The notes: generated by a model not told the origin, from the sequence alone. A stretch of 64,000 nucleotides of DNA from UBA2211 sp035404185 (GCA_965230985.1 OZ246399.1:310001-374000), one strand, 5' to 3'. Positions 43,940-52,572 are shown, counted from the stretch's first letter. Numbers and translations: made by a program.

Positions 43940-44422
43940 ATGTCAAAGCAAGAAATTATCAAAAGAATTACTTTAAGCATTAAAGAAATGGCTCTTGGAG
44001 ATGTAAAAAGAGCTATGATTGGCAAATCAAAGATGGGGTCAATTATTTTGGGAAGTTGTTTGATGGATTGTTTAGCTACATTTTATTATGGTAATTGTTC
44101 GACTGGAAAAAATTACAGATCTTTTGTTGATAAGTTTTTACCACAATATGATTCTCGGAATTTTTATGAAGATTTAAGATGTAAATTAGTTCATGATTAT
44201 TCCGAAGGAGGATCTTATGTTTTTAAAGATAATAAACCAATCGAACATCTTAAGAAATATAAAAAATCTAATAAGATTATAATAAATTTAGAAAACTTTG
44301 TTGAAGAGTTAGAAAAGATAGTTGACGATTATTTAAAATTAATTACTAATGATGATGTTGCCTATAAAAATGCTCTTAAGAGGATTAAGTCACTTGGTTT
44401 ATTGGGAATAATAAAAGATTAA
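43940..44422 (+). CDS. HEPN-like hypothetical protein
   Basis: 160 residues, helical. DLRCKLVHDYSEGG contains an R-x4-H motif typical of HEPN ribonuclease domains. It could be a toxin or a defence protein with the small membrane gene before it, but no antitoxin is identified. The gene lies in front of the first possible cassette junction. Confidence 0.5.
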   Translation: MSKQEIIKRITLSIKEMALGDVKRAMIGKSKMGSIILGSCLMDCLATFYYGNCSTGKNYRSFVDKFLPQYDSRNFYEDLRCKLVHDYSEGGSYVFKDNKPIEHLKKYKKSNKIIINLENFVEELEKIVDDYLKLITNDDVAYKNALKRIKSLGLLGIIKD

Positions 44423-44490
44423 TCTTCCGACCGTCCGCCAGTGTACCAAAATAAAAATATAAACTAATTAATCCTTACAGTTATTGGCTA

Positions 44491-44562
44491 GAAATAGTTC
44501 AAGACCGTACACGGGAGCTCTTGTGAAACCGACTTTTGTCGGTTTTTTGTTTGTGATATAAT
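44491..44562 (+). repeat. Degenerate cassette junction with terminator and promoter
   Basis: GTTCAAGACCGTACACGGGAGC (in part like the junction repeat) is followed by terminator AAACCGAC-TTTT-GTCGGTTT (44526-44548) and an extended -10 TGTGATATAAT ending at 44562, 11 nt before the next ATG. The terminator and promoter are nearly identical to those at 44994-45030. The repeat part is weak. Confidence 0.5.
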
Positions 44563-44573
44563 AATATCAAAAT

Positions 44574-44951
44574 ATGGAAACTAAAAATAAAATTGCTAAA
44601 TTAAGTGGGTGGATATCTTTGTTGTCATTTTTAACCCTTATTATCTGCAGCGTTAATTCATACAATTTTTATGCTTTTCTTAGTGTTTATCCAATAATAC
44701 CTCTAAGTATTATTTTTTCTTTATTTTTTGGAGCTATTTGGTTAATTGTAAGTGAAACAAAAAATAAAGGCATTATAAAATGGTCATTAATAAGAATAGT
44801 CATTTACTCAATTATTATAACGATAATTTCATTATTTGAACGTGGTGCTGGTGCCAGAGAAGCAGATGTAATGTTATTGTGTGTATTAATTCTTGCCGAT
44901 TTATTAATAACAATTATCGTGTTCGTTATTAAAAAATTAACTAATAAATAG
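44574..44951 (+). CDS. Four-helix membrane protein
   Basis: 125 residues with four hydrophobic segments (about 12-30, 36-56, 66-85, 98-120). Not recognised. It is the only gene between two junction-like sequences, with its own promoter and with a terminator downstream, like the other cassette units. Confidence 0.6.
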   Translation: METKNKIAKLSGWISLLSFLTLIICSVNSYNFYAFLSVYPIIPLSIIFSLFFGAIWLIVSETKNKGIIKWSLIRIVIYSIIITIISLFERGAGAREADVMLLCVLILADLLITIIVFVIKKLTNK

Positions 44952-44958
44952 TAAAAAT

Positions 44959-45030
44959 GTTCCAAGTTCGTTCCACTTACCGAGCCCTGATAGAAACCGA
45001 CTTTTGTCGGTTTTTTGTTTGTGATATAAT
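44959..45030 (+). repeat. Cassette junction S1
   Basis: The repeat GTTCCAAGTTCGTTCC plus ACTTACCGAGC (44959-44985) is followed by terminator AAACCGAC-TTTT-GTCGGTTT (44994-45016) and an extended -10 promoter TGATATAAT ending at 45030. The permease ATG lies 6 nt later. 25 of 27 bases match the junction at 56988. Confidence 0.85.
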
Positions 45031-45036
45031 AGCCCA

Positions 45037-46008
45037 ATGGATATATTTTACCCTGTAAAAATATTTACTGATTTATTGACGTCTAAGCTTGATTCCTCAA
45101 CTCAACTCTATTCGGCAACTAATTTTTTTATTTACGATTCAATTAAAATACTAATACTATTAGCTGTAATAATTTTTATAGTTTCTTTTATTAGGACCTA
45201 CTTTACTCCAGAAAAAGTAAGACTATATTTGGCTAAGAAGAATAAATATTTAGGCAATATTTTAGCTTCTTTATTGGGGATTATTACTCCTTTCTGTTCT
45301 TGTTCAGCAGTGCCGTTGTTTTTAGGATTTAGCGAGGCCGGAGTGCCACTGGGCGCAACCTTTTCTTTTTTAGTAGCTTCTCCGATGATCAATGAAGTTG
45401 CCCTGATTATGTTATGGGGAATGTTCGGATTTAAAATAGCGGCTATATATATTATCAGTGGATTATTAATAGCTATTTTTTCAGGAATAGTCATTGAAAG
45501 ATTAAAAGTAGAAAGCTTAATCGTAAATTCTAAAGAACAAAATCGGTGCGGTTGCGAAAAAACAGAAATAAAAGAAAAGAGCTTTAAGGAAAGGTTGAAT
45601 TATGCAAATAATTATACCTTGGCTTTAATTAAAAATATTTGGATGTATGTTTTATTGGGTATTGGAATCGGAGCGTGGATTCATGGATATGTTCCAACCG
45701 ATTTTTTGGCAAAGTATGCGGGAAGCGATAATTGGTTTGCTGTTCCATTGGCAACCCTTATTGGTATTCCTCTCTATTCTAATGCTGCGGGAATAATTCC
45801 TTTGATTGGAGCCTTAACAGAAAAAGGGGTAGCAATGGGAACGGCTTTGTCTTTTATGATGGCTGTTACGGCGCTATCTTTACCAGAATTCATAATTCTT
45901 AAAAAAATAATGAAAACTAAACTTGTTATTATCTATGCTATAATTGTTGGCTTGGGTATCGTTTTTACCGGTTATTTGTTTAATTTGATATTTTTATCTC
46001 AAATTTAG
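45037..46008 (+). CDS. ArsP/DUF318-family permease
   Basis: 323 residues, about eight to ten transmembrane helices. CSCSAVPLFLGFSEAGVPLGA near residue 85 and PLYSNAAGIIPLIGAL near 245 are the paired signature repeats of the DUF318 (SO_0444/ArsP) family. Some members export methylated arsenicals, and a metal or metalloid substrate is possible here. A cytoplasmic loop has CGCEK. It is a single-gene unit flanked by junction repeats. Confidence 0.85.
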   Translation: MDIFYPVKIFTDLLTSKLDSSTQLYSATNFFIYDSIKILILLAVIIFIVSFIRTYFTPEKVRLYLAKKNKYLGNILASLLGIITPFCSCSAVPLFLGFSEAGVPLGATFSFLVASPMINEVALIMLWGMFGFKIAAIYIISGLLIAIFSGIVIERLKVESLIVNSKEQNRCGCEKTEIKEKSFKERLNYANNYTLALIKNIWMYVLLGIGIGAWIHGYVPTDFLAKYAGSDNWFAVPLATLIGIPLYSNAAGIIPLIGALTEKGVAMGTALSFMMAVTALSLPEFIILKKIMKTKLVIIYAIIVGLGIVFTGYLFNLIFLSQI

Positions 46009-46018
46009 AACTAAAGAA

Positions 46019-46047
46019 GTCCAAGTTCGCCTCGCTTACTGATTCGG
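46019..46047 (+). repeat. Degenerate cassette junction S2
   Basis: GTCCAAGTTCGCCTCGCTTAC resembles the S1 repeat (GTTCCAAGTTCG, CTTAC) at the expected place after the permease. No terminator of the usual type follows. The remaining gap to 46197 shows no gene. Confidence 0.55.
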
Positions 46048-46196
46048 TTTAGAGTAGTTATAACTTATCCTCTTTATTGAAATTTTGATTAATTCGATTG
46101 GTTTTGCTTTGATGGTACGTTAACAATGGCACTTCTTGAGTTATATTAAAGTCCAGGCTCTTTCTATTTTTCTTAAAATGAAGTATTCTCAATAAT

Positions 46197-47663
46197 ATGC
46201 CCAAAGTAGACGAAACAATTCTTAGTTTTAAGAAAGTATCATTTGAATATTTAGATAATAGGCCTCTTCTAGAAGAAGTTGATTTTTCTATTCGAAGGGG
46301 CACAAAAACAACCATTATGGGACAGAATGGAGCTGGCAAGAGTACTATATTTGGATTGATTACTAAAGATATTTCACCAGAAGACGGAATGATAAATATT
46401 GCAAATGGTCTTTCTATTGCTGTTTCTCGACAAGTTATTCCACGAGATGAGCTTGATTTGACAGTTAGACAATTTTTTGAAAAATCTTTATCAAAGTGTT
46501 TTTCAAAAAAAGTTTACGACATTGATCCTAAAATAGATGAAGCTTTGGAGGCAGTTAATTTTGAAGCTTCTCATGACAAAATTATTAAATCTTTTTCTGG
46601 TGGACAACAAGCTAGACTTCTTCTTGCTTCAGCTCTTATTCAAAATCCAGATTTACTTTTATTAGACGAACCAACGAATAATTTAGATAAAGCGGGGATA
46701 GAGCATCTTACGCAATTTTTAATTGGATACGAGAAAACTTGCATAGTGATTTCACACGATGCAGAATTTTTAAATAGTTTTACTGATGGAGTTTTGTATT
46801 TAGATGTTTTTACCAGAAAAATAGAACAGTATACTGGAAACTATTTTGATGTAAGAGAGCAAATTATTCTTCGTCAGGAAAAGGAAAACAGAAAGAATGC
46901 TCAATTAAAAAAAGAAATTCAAGAAAATAAAGATAAGGCTAATTTTTTTGCTAACAAAGGAGGTAATCTTCGTTTTGTTGCCAAGAAAATGAGAGAAAAA
47001 GCAGGAGCAGCAGAAGAACAAATAGTTGAGATAAGGAGAGAAGATAAAACGATTCGCTCTTTTACTATTCCTTCGCAAAAAGATATTAAAGGAGAGATTG
47101 TTCATATTTCTGCTTTTAAAATTGTAAAGAATCATAAGTCAGTACAAAAGAAGGCAAATGTGGAACTCAGAAGAAATGAGCATCTTTTGCTCAAGGGGCC
47201 GAATGGCATTGGCAAAAGCACCCTTCTTGAAGCTATTGCAAAAAATGAAGCCGAGGGGACAAAGATTGCTTCCGATGTAAATATTGGATACTATCGTCAA
47301 GATTTTTCAACTTTGAATTTCGAAGATACGGTTTATAAGTCACTTTCAAGGGTTTCGGAGAAGTATTCTGAAGAAGCAATGAGAAAGGTGGCCGCAGGTT
47401 TTCTTATTACTGGGGACATAATGAGTACTAAAATTGGAGACTTATCAGAAGGTCAAAAAGGCTTAGTTGCTTTTACTAGGCTTGTTTTGCAGGAACCTGG
47501 TCTTCTTATCTTAGACGAGCCAACCAATCATATAAACTTTCGCCATATTCCTATTATTGCTGAAGCATTAAATAAATATGATGGAGCAATGATTATTGTA
47601 AGTCACGTACCAGATTTTATAAGCAAAATTCGTATTGATAAAATATTGGATTTAGAAGATTAG
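46197..47663 (+). CDS. ABC-F family ATPase
   Basis: Soluble twin-ATPase protein of the ABC-F class, which acts on ribosomes (translation factors or antibiotic-resistance proteins). First Walker A GQNGAGKST, signature SFSGGQQARLLLASAL, Walker B LLLLDEPTNNLD. Second Walker A GPNGIGKST, signature LSEGQKGLVAFTRL, Walker B LLILDEPTNH. A charged linker (about 225-275) joins them. At 488 residues it is normal. The specific subfamily cannot be set. Confidence 0.93.
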   Translation: MPKVDETILSFKKVSFEYLDNRPLLEEVDFSIRRGTKTTIMGQNGAGKSTIFGLITKDISPEDGMINIANGLSIAVSRQVIPRDELDLTVRQFFEKSLSKCFSKKVYDIDPKIDEALEAVNFEASHDKIIKSFSGGQQARLLLASALIQNPDLLLLDEPTNNLDKAGIEHLTQFLIGYEKTCIVISHDAEFLNSFTDGVLYLDVFTRKIEQYTGNYFDVREQIILRQEKENRKNAQLKKEIQENKDKANFFANKGGNLRFVAKKMREKAGAAEEQIVEIRREDKTIRSFTIPSQKDIKGEIVHISAFKIVKNHKSVQKKANVELRRNEHLLLKGPNGIGKSTLLEAIAKNEAEGTKIASDVNIGYYRQDFSTLNFEDTVYKSLSRVSEKYSEEAMRKVAAGFLITGDIMSTKIGDLSEGQKGLVAFTRLVLQEPGLLILDEPTNHINFRHIPIIAEALNKYDGAMIIVSHVPDFISKIRIDKILDLED

Positions 47664-47665
47664 GC

Positions 47666-48682
47666 TTATTCTAAATAATTAGTGCTATTAAAATAGTCAT
47701 CAGCTCTTTTAGCTATTTTTTTCATAATTCTAACCGCCTCTAGAGGATAATTTCCTGAAGCAGTTTCATCGGAAAGCATAACAGAATCAGCGCCATCAAA
47801 GATGGCATTGGCAATATCAGAAACTTCTGCACGAGTAGGATTGGGAAGAGTCATCATTGAGGTTAACATTTCTGTCGCTACAATTGCTGGTTTTTGGTAC
47901 CAGTGAGCTTGTCTTATTAATTCTTTTTGTATTATTGGTAATTCTTCAATTGGTACTTCGATTCCTAAATCACCTCTAGCAACCATAATACCATCTGAGT
48001 TTTTGATAATGCCATCCAAATTTCTTAAGGCGGTTGCTCTTTCTATTTTGGCAATAATTAATGATCTTTTTTCTGTAATCTCTCTTAATTTTTTTAAATC
48101 ATTTTCTGTTTGTACAAAAGAAAGGCAAATATAGTCAGCACCATTAGCTATTCCGAACTTAGCGTCTTCAATATCTTTATCGGTTAAGACGTTACTAGAA
48201 AGATGCGTTTCAGGAATATTTATTCCTTTTCTTTGAAGTAAAATTCCCCCACGAACAACCTTTGCAAATATTTTTTTGTTTTTAATTGCAGTTATTTCTA
48301 ATTTAATTAATCCATTAGCTAGATAAAAAGGTTCTCCAATCTTAACATCATTGAAAAGGTCGAGATGGTCAATTGGTATCTCTTTATGTTTGATATTGGT
48401 TTTGCCATAAAAGAAAGTATAAGTTTCATCCTTGTTCATTTCTATTTGTTCAGAAAAATTACCAACACGAATACGTGGACCCTGAAGATCCATCATCATT
48501 TTTACCTCAATTCCTGTTTCTTTTTTAATATTAATCAGAGAGGTTCTTACTTTTTCCCATTGATTGTGTGTTGCATGAGAAAAATTTAGCCTAGCAATGT
48601 TCATGCCAGCCTTAGCCATATTTTTAAGTGTTTCATAGTCTTCTGACTTCGGTCCGATGGTCACAATAATCTTTGGATTCAT
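47666..48682 (-). CDS. pyk: Pyruvate kinase lacking the C-terminal domain
   Basis: Converts PEP and ADP to pyruvate and ATP. The barrel is complete: KIIVTIGPKSEDYETL, NIARLNFSHATH, the catalytic Lys region IIAKIERATALRN, MVARGDLGIEVPIEELP and DGADSVMLSDETASGNYP. The B domain is at about 70-165. The protein stops at 338 residues, whereas the family usually has about 470, so the C-terminal allosteric domain is absent. No remnant is found downstream. It converges with the ABC-F gene. Confidence 0.92.
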   Translation of the reverse strand: MNPKIIVTIGPKSEDYETLKNMAKAGMNIARLNFSHATHNQWEKVRTSLINIKKETGIEVKMMMDLQGPRIRVGNFSEQIEMNKDETYTFFYGKTNIKHKEIPIDHLDLFNDVKIGEPFYLANGLIKLEITAIKNKKIFAKVVRGGILLQRKGINIPETHLSSNVLTDKDIEDAKFGIANGADYICLSFVQTENDLKKLREITEKRSLIIAKIERATALRNLDGIIKNSDGIMVARGDLGIEVPIEELPIIQKELIRQAHWYQKPAIVATEMLTSMMTLPNPTRAEVSDIANAIFDGADSVMLSDETASGNYPLEAVRIMKKIAKRADDYFNSTNYLE

Positions 48683-48778
48683 ATTTTACATAATTTAATT
48701 ACAGAAATAATTATACTATTTAAATTATAATTTCAATAATAAACAATCCACAGCTCTGAGGCATAAAATAATCTCTGT

Positions 48779-48807
48779 TTGCTTTATATCTATATATAGC
48801 CTATAAT
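48779..48807 (+). promoter_or_regulatory. Promoter for zinc-ribbon protein
   Basis: TTGCTT (48779-48784), 17 bp, TATAAT (48802-48807). It leaves a leader of about 23 nt before the ATG at 48837. Confidence 0.7.
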
Positions 48808-48836
48808 ATCCTCACAGATTAATATATATAAAACAT

Positions 48837-49493
48837 ATGGCAAATTTTAACAAGATATTTGATCATGATAGAAGAGATAATGGCCCTAGAGAAAGAGATT
48901 TCAAAAGGAGAGATTCTGGCGAAAGAAGGGGATTTGGCAATAGAGATAGAGGAGACAGAGAAAGACCTGAAATGTTTGAAGCTACTTGTAGTGACTGTGG
49001 TAAGAGATGCGAAGTTCCTTTTAAACCAACTGGAGATAAGCCAGTTTATTGCAGTCAATGCTTTACAAGTCATGGAGGAAGTTCAAGATCTGATAGTCGT
49101 TCTGGAAGAGGAGGACGTGATAAATCTAGACAAGACAGACCAATGTTTAGTGCAATTTGTGATACCTGTGGAAAAAGATTTGAGTTGCCTTTTAGGCCAA
49201 CCGGAGAAAAACCAGTTTACTGTAATGAGTGTTTTAATAAGGAAGGAAGTTCTGTTAGTAAAAGTGTTAATGTTGCTGTCAATCAATACAAAGAACAGTT
49301 TGAAATGTTGAATACTAAACTTGATAGAATTATAAAATTATTAATTCCAGTTGTTCCAACAAAAGAAGAAAGAAAAGATGTAATTATTGAAAAGAAAGAG
49401 GTGGTGTCAGAAAAGAAGAAAGAGAGACCACAGAAATCTAAAAAGATTATAGCTAGTAAGCTTATCGCCAAAAAGAAGAAAACAAAGAAATAA
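48837..49493 (+). CDS. Tandem zinc-ribbon, RG-rich protein
   Basis: 218 residues. An Arg/Gly/Asp-rich N-terminus (about 10-40), then two near-identical Cys4 modules, CSDCGKRCEVPFKPTGDKPV and YCSQCF, and a second CDTCGKRFELPFRPTGEKPV with YCNECF, joined by an RG-rich linker. A coiled segment and a basic lysine-rich tail follow. Such CxxC modules are common in CPR. The RG-rich and basic parts suggest RNA binding, which is inference. Confidence 0.8.
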   Translation: MANFNKIFDHDRRDNGPRERDFKRRDSGERRGFGNRDRGDRERPEMFEATCSDCGKRCEVPFKPTGDKPVYCSQCFTSHGGSSRSDSRSGRGGRDKSRQDRPMFSAICDTCGKRFELPFRPTGEKPVYCNECFNKEGSSVSKSVNVAVNQYKEQFEMLNTKLDRIIKLLIPVVPTKEERKDVIIEKKEVVSEKKKERPQKSKKIIASKLIAKKKKTKK

Positions 49494-49500
49494 AATATCA

Positions 49501-49525
49501 AAAACCGATTCTAAAGTCGGTTTTT
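49501..49525 (+). terminator. Terminator after zinc-ribbon gene
   Basis: AAAACCGA/TCGGTTTT stem with an 8-nt loop and T tract. Confidence 0.85.
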
Positions 49526-49582
49526 GATTGTCTAAAAATAAATACAATGATATACTTTATATATAATAATTAATATAAAGTT

Positions 49583-49648
49583 ATGGCAAAAGGAAACAAC
49601 TCTAGGAAAAAAGAGGTAAAAAAGCCAAAGAAAAACAAGAAGAAATAG
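49583..49648 (+). CDS. 21-residue basic peptide
   Basis: MAKGNNSRKKEVKKPKKNKK plus K, a very basic micropeptide. It sits alone between a terminator (49501-49525) and a second terminator (49675-49706). TATAAT-like sequences and an ACTTTATAT/ATATAAAGT inverted repeat just upstream look like its promoter. The tidy transcription unit argues that it is real. It may bind RNA or the ribosome (inference). Confidence 0.6.
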   Translation: MAKGNNSRKKEVKKPKKNKKK

Positions 49649-49674
49649 TTTAGTTATTTGCAATTAAGTAATAT

Positions 49675-49706
49675 AAATAGATACTTAATTTAAAGTATCT
49701 ATTTTT
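49675..49706 (+). terminator. Terminator after micropeptide gene
   Basis: AAATAGATACTT/AAGTATCTATTT, 12-bp perfect stem, 6-nt loop, T tract. Confidence 0.85.
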
Positions 49707-49722
49707 GCTCCCAACATTATAT

Positions 49723-50292
49723 ATGAACATAGAATCAGCTAAATTTATAAAAGGTGTCCTTGGCAGTGATAGTTCTCTTGAGAGCAACACTCCTCAAGTC
49801 GCTTTTATTGGTCGTTCAAACTCAGGCAAATCTAGTGTTATTAATTCTTTAGTTAATCAAAATAATTTAGCAACAACTAGTTCTTTTCCTGGGCGTACGC
49901 AAAAGATTAATTTATTTTTAATTAACGATTCTTTGTATTTTGTTGATTTGCCAGGATATGGCTATGCTAAAGTTCCAGACAAACTAAAAAATGTTCTTAA
50001 AGACATGGTTAATTGGTATTTTTTTGTTTCTAACTATGAACAAAAAAAGATTGTCTTAATAATTGATGCTAACGTTGGTCCGACTAAAGATGACTTAGAA
50101 ATGCTTTATGCTCTAGAAGATTATAGAAAAGATATTATTGTTGTGGCGAATAAGATAGATAAGATAAAAAAGACAAGATATGAAGAACAGTTCAAAACCA
50201 TAAAAGAACTTATTGGAAATCATAAGATTATTCCTTATTCAGCTAAGAAGAAAATAGGAGTTAAAGAATTATTAAATGAAATTTTTAATTAA
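49723..50292 (+). CDS. engB: Ribosome-biogenesis GTPase EngB/YsxC
   Basis: GTPase for large-subunit assembly. G1 GRSNSGKSS, G2 Thr region TSSFPGRTQKIN, G3 DLPGYGYAKVP and G4 NKIDKIKK are present, with the G5 SAKKKIG. At 189 residues it is normal. The ATG at 49723 is chosen over an upstream TTG because it starts the conserved first strand and lies just after the preceding terminator. Confidence 0.95.
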   Translation: MNIESAKFIKGVLGSDSSLESNTPQVAFIGRSNSGKSSVINSLVNQNNLATTSSFPGRTQKINLFLINDSLYFVDLPGYGYAKVPDKLKNVLKDMVNWYFFVSNYEQKKIVLIIDANVGPTKDDLEMLYALEDYRKDIIVVANKIDKIKKTRYEEQFKTIKELIGNHKIIPYSAKKKIGVKELLNEIFN

Positions 50293-50309
50293 ATATAATT
50301 TAAATAAAT

Positions 50310-50996
50310 ATGGAAAATAATAATAAAATAAAAATAGAAAAGAATGGTCCATACTGCGTTCCTAGTAATATACCGTTAGAGAAAGAATTTGTTGTTCCCG
50401 ACGAGAACAATGATCCTTTAAATTGGAAGAAAGAAGAAAAGTATTTGACAAAGGGAGAATATTATCTTTGTCGTTGTGGAAAATCAAGAAATAAACCTTT
50501 TTGTGACCATACCCATCAAAAAGTAAAATTTGATGGAACAGAAACGGCAAGCAAAGAAAGTTATGAAAAGCAGGCTGAGAAAAATTTTGGTCCAGGAATG
50601 GACTTAATAGATGCGCCTAGTTTGTGTTCCCGAGCTAGATTTTGTCATCGACAAGGAGGAACCTGGGACTTAACAATGAAATCTAATGATCCTGAAGCAA
50701 AGAAGACTGCTATTGAAGAGGCTTGTAATTGTCCTTCTGGAAGATTGACCGCAATTGATAAAAAAACAGGCAAACCAATTGAGCCAGAATTTATTCCCTC
50801 AATTAGTGTTACTGAAGATATTCCAGCGAAAGTAAGTGGACCTTTGTGGATCAAGGGAGAGATTAAAATAGAATCTTCTGATGGTTCAATGTATGAAACT
50901 AGAAATAGACAAACAATTTGTCGTTGTGGAAAGTCTTGCAACAAACCTTTTTGTGATGGAAGTCATATAGATATTAAGTTTGATGATAAACAATAG
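50310..50996 (+). CDS. CDGSH iron-sulfur domain protein
   Basis: 228 residues with two CDGSH-type 2Fe-2S sites (CRCGKSRNKPFCDHTH near 52-67; CRCGKSCNKPFCDGSH near 207-222) around a middle iron-binding segment (CSRARFCHRQGG...CNCPSGRLTAID). The first site has His in place of Gly within CDGSH. This arrangement is a known bacterial multi-domain CDGSH protein. Redox or iron-sulfur handling is likely. It precedes rubrerythrin, suggesting oxidative-stress defence. Confidence 0.88.
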   Translation: MENNNKIKIEKNGPYCVPSNIPLEKEFVVPDENNDPLNWKKEEKYLTKGEYYLCRCGKSRNKPFCDHTHQKVKFDGTETASKESYEKQAEKNFGPGMDLIDAPSLCSRARFCHRQGGTWDLTMKSNDPEAKKTAIEEACNCPSGRLTAIDKKTGKPIEPEFIPSISVTEDIPAKVSGPLWIKGEIKIESSDGSMYETRNRQTICRCGKSCNKPFCDGSHIDIKFDDKQ

Positions 50997-51011
50997 CGCG
51001 ATTTACATAAT

Positions 51012-51035
51012 AGGGGGTATATATTACCCTTTTTG
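51012..51035 (+). terminator. Terminator after CDGSH gene
   Basis: GGGTA/TACCC hairpin followed by a T run. Confidence 0.65.
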
Positions 51036-51052
51036 TTTGTAGTGTTATTTGA

Positions 51053-51058
51053 TATAAT
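51053..51058 (+). promoter_or_regulatory. Rubrerythrin -10 element
   Basis: TATAAT preceded by TTTGA, 27 nt upstream of the rubrerythrin ATG. The -35 is unclear. Confidence 0.5.
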
Positions 51059-51085
51059 TATAATATATTAATAATACATAATAAT

Positions 51086-51643
51086 ATGAAAAAAACATTT
51101 GAAAATTTGTTAAAAGCTATTGCAGGAGAATCAATGGCTAGAAATAAATATACATATTTTGCAGAGATTGCCATGAAAGAAAATTTGGTTTGGGTAGCTA
51201 AGGTTTTTGAAGAAACAGCTGACAATGAAAGAGCTCACGCTAAAGAGGAACTAGAAAAGATTAATGAAACAGTGGAAATGAATAATACTTACGATATTCA
51301 TCCTTTATCAACTACATTAGAGAATCTAAAGAATGCTGCTAACGGAGAAAAGTACGAATTTGGAACAATGTACCCTGAATTTGCTAAAATAGCTCATGAA
51401 GAAAATGAAGAAGAAATAGCTACTTTGTTTGAAAAAATACAGGAAGTAGAAGGGAAGCATGCTGAAAGATATGATATATTGGCTAATTTGCTAGAAACAG
51501 GAAAGATGTTTAAAAGAGACGAAGAGGTTGAATGGAAATGTTTAAATTGTGGATATATTCATAAAGGAAATAGTGCTCCCGAGAAATGTCCTCTTTGTCA
51601 AAAACCTCAAGGATGGTATATGCCATTGAAAATTGTAAGATAA
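51086..51643 (+). CDS. rbr: Rubrerythrin
   Basis: Non-heme iron peroxidase for hydrogen peroxide in anaerobes. A ferritin-like four-helix domain has E-x6-Y and ExxH motifs (AGESMARNKYTYFAEIA; EETADNERAHAKE; AHEENEEEIA; EVEGKHAERY). The C-terminal rubredoxin domain has WKCLNCGYIHKG and CPLCQKPQGWY. At 185 residues it is typical. It is coupled to the next gene by a TAATGA overlap. Confidence 0.95.
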   Translation: MKKTFENLLKAIAGESMARNKYTYFAEIAMKENLVWVAKVFEETADNERAHAKEELEKINETVEMNNTYDIHPLSTTLENLKNAANGEKYEFGTMYPEFAKIAHEENEEEIATLFEKIQEVEGKHAERYDILANLLETGKMFKRDEEVEWKCLNCGYIHKGNSAPEKCPLCQKPQGWYMPLKIVR

Positions 51644-52572
51644 TGAAAAGTGAAAAAATAATTCCAATATTTTTTGTTTTATTGATATTATCATATATTT
51701 TTTTGTTTCAGAGCGACATAATTAAGGCATATAAAAATATATTAGATAAAATTAATCCTTGTCCTACGCCGATTACATATTCAATTGGTCAATTTGATAC
51801 AGAATTTAATATTACCGAAAAAGAATTTGAGTCGGCAATTAAGGAGGCTGAAGACATCTGGGAAAAGGCTTCTGGCAGAAATCTTTTTGAGTATTCTTCA
51901 GACGGAGAGATGAAAATTAATCTTATCTATGATTCTAGGCAAGAGTCGACTTCAAAAATTAGTAATTTAGACAGCAGTTTAAGTAAAGATAATAATTATT
52001 ATTTATCACTTAAATCACAATACGAATCATTAATATCTCAATACAACAAAGATAATCAAGAATTAAATAGTTTGATTTCTTCATACAATCAAAAATCTTC
52101 AATTTATGAGAGTAGAGTTGGTTTATGGAATAAAAAAAATGGAAGTCAAAATGAATACAATCAGTTGAATCAAGAAAGGCAGGAACTAGAGAGCTCAGCG
52201 ATAATTATTAAAAATAAGCAAAGTGAAATTAATGTTGAGGTTTCAAAAATAAATCAGTTAGCTAGCCAATTGAATATATTAGCTAGTAATTTAAATTTAA
52301 ACATTGAAAAATATAACAATATTGTTCAATCTTCTGATCAGGAATTTGAACAGGGCAACTATATTTCTGGTCTTGATTCCAAAGTGATAAATATTTATCA
52401 ATTCGAAAATAGAGAAAAGCTAGTAAGGGTTTTAGCTCATGAATTGGGTCATGCTTTAGGAATAAATCACATAGATAACCCAGAAGACATTATGTATGCT
52501 TATAATATTGGAAAAAGTGACACCATAACAGATGTTGATTTGATTGAGTTAAGTAAGGTTTGTCCGGAGTAA
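51643..52572 (+). CDS. Membrane-anchored matrixin-like metalloprotease
   Basis: 309 residues. One N-terminal transmembrane anchor (about 6-24) precedes an extracytoplasmic domain. The zinc-binding motif HELGHALGINH near residue 265 and the later DIMY methionine turn are metzincin features. A Ser/Asn/Gln-rich coiled coil of about 115 residues (about 105-220) splits the N-terminal strands from the zinc motif, which is unusual. The start at 51643 follows the rubrerythrin stop. Target unknown. Confidence 0.8.
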   Translation: MKSEKIIPIFFVLLILSYIFLFQSDIIKAYKNILDKINPCPTPITYSIGQFDTEFNITEKEFESAIKEAEDIWEKASGRNLFEYSSDGEMKINLIYDSRQESTSKISNLDSSLSKDNNYYLSLKSQYESLISQYNKDNQELNSLISSYNQKSSIYESRVGLWNKKNGSQNEYNQLNQERQELESSAIIIKNKQSEINVEVSKINQLASQLNILASNLNLNIEKYNNIVQSSDQEFEQGNYISGLDSKVINIYQFENREKLVRVLAHELGHALGINHIDNPEDIMYAYNIGKSDTITDVDLIELSKVCPE

